This document shows positions 21,840 through 22,317 of a DNA stretch of 22,317 nt, one piece after another. Every line of letters begins with the position of its first letter. The first letter of the stretch is position 1. The DNA lies in contig JAJRRJ010000115.1 of NCBI GenBank assembly GCA_024279575.1, forward strand, positions 1-22,317, given 5' to 3'. The notes under the pieces are model-generated. The model was given only the letters and a program-made list of their open reading frames with translations, did no database searches and was not told the origin of the DNA. The DNA is from Alphaproteobacteria bacterium. GTDB lineage: Bacteria > Pseudomonadota > Alphaproteobacteria > Rhizobiales > Devosiaceae. Position numbers and translations under genes: made by a program.

Positions 21840-22317
21840 TGACGTCGCATCAGGGCCACATTGGGGATGTGCTAAAAAGTCTTGATATTGATCGCTACCA
21901 CTCCTCACTCGTCTTAGATAACGAACTTGGATCTGATGTGCGTGCTCTTTATGCTTTTGCCGCTGATGTTTCCCAGATTCGTGAGCGGGTTTCTGATCCG
22001 GCAGTGGGTGAAATCCGCCTGCAATATTGGCTCGACCTCATTTCTGGCAGCGAATATGGCCGAACGGAAAACAACCCCGTTGCCAGCCGGTTAATGTACA
22101 TTATTGACCGCTATGATTTACCAACAGGGCCGTTGCGAAGGCTACTCGCAGCGCGTCGATTTGACCTGTATGATGATCCAATGGCAGATATGAATACCTT
22201 TGAAGGGTATGCCGGTGAAACCAATTCAATCCTTTATCAACTGGCGACAATAATATTGAACAGGGGAAACGATGCAGGTGCGGCGGCGGCTGCCGGTCAT
22301 ATGGGTGTTGCCCATGC
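21839..22317 (+). CDS. Squalene/phytoene synthase-like protein, NDUFAF6-type (3' partial)
   Basis: The first 159 codons are present and the gene runs off the window. The fold's marks are ALYAFAADVSQIRERVSDP near residue 39, GEIRLQYWLDLI near residue 62, and FDLYDDPMADMNTFEGYAGETNSILYQLA near residues 110-138. True prenyl synthases have two aspartate-rich DxxxD motifs; here the first is replaced by FAADVSQIRE. This fits the NDUFAF6 (complex I assembly) branch better than carotenoid or hopanoid enzymes, though the missing C-terminal half prevents a firm call. It overlaps the Mth938-like gene by one base. Confidence 0.82.
   Translation, partial: MTSHQGHIGDVLKSLDIDRYHSSLVLDNELGSDVRALYAFAADVSQIRERVSDPAVGEIRLQYWLDLISGSEYGRTENNPVASRLMYIIDRYDLPTGPLRRLLAARRFDLYDDPMADMNTFEGYAGETNSILYQLATIILNRGNDAGAAAAAGHMGVAH

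Noticed and set aside
1..22317. CRISPR arrays, tRNA or rRNA genes, transposases, phage genes, toxin-antitoxin or defence islands
   Set aside because: On reading both strands I saw no regularly spaced repeats, cloverleaf-like segments or mobile-element or defence proteins. The window is mostly core genome.

Overview
The window looks like a chromosomal housekeeping region of an alphaproteobacterium, most probably of the order Hyphomicrobiales (Rhizobiales). This is inferred from gene content and order: an exoR-like Sel1 gene, xthA, erpA, dgt, argS, a large SPOR protein, scpA-scpB, tatABC, serS-surE, an NlpD-like lipoprotein, a DUF815-type ATPase, yajC, a fused secDF, an Mth938-like gene and a squalene/phytoene-synthase-like gene. 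Base composition judged by eye is near 50 % G+C, low for the order, so a marine or otherwise AT-shifted member is possible; the species cannot be named from the sequence.

Layout. Positions 1-3840: 3' part of an exoR-like gene; convergent xthA; a divergently transcribed orphan TAXI-type periplasmic binding protein; a 221-base intergenic stretch holding a two-palindrome repeat; and leftward erpA with a small overlapping membrane-protein gene. Positions 3841-9117, rightward: dgt, argS and a 733-residue SPOR-domain membrane protein behind a near-consensus promoter whose -10 box lies only 5 bases from the start codon. Positions 9231-15912, rightward: scpA, scpB, an orphan ABC ATPase with an apparent frameshift at its 3' end, tatA, tatB, tatC, serS and surE. 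Positions 16051-18270: a LysM/LytM lipoprotein ending at a strong terminator, and a leftward DUF815-type ATPase. Positions 18472-22317, rightward: yajC, secDF, the Mth938-like gene and the start of a squalene/phytoene-synthase-like gene that runs off the window.

How the genes work together. The main themes are protein export and envelope building (Tat translocase, YajC-SecDF, SPOR protein, NlpD-like amidase activator, ExoR-like periplasmic regulator), chromosome maintenance (ScpA/ScpB, XthA, Dgt), and translation (ArgS, SerS). The last two genes resemble the human complex I assembly factors NDUFAF3 and NDUFAF6; they overlap and directly follow the Sec membrane-insertion genes, suggesting a respiratory-complex assembly cassette.

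No CRISPR array, phage, insertion sequence, rRNA or tRNA gene was seen. The region is largely ordinary core genome. Points worth a second look are the apparent frameshift at the end of the ABC gene, the possibly leaderless SPOR gene, the RIME-like repeat, the absence of nagZ and pcm from places where related genomes often carry them, the metal-ligand losses in the LytM domain, the histone-H1-like tail of TatB and the NDUFAF3/NDUFAF6-like pair. I did not find a convincing wholly new multi-gene system.
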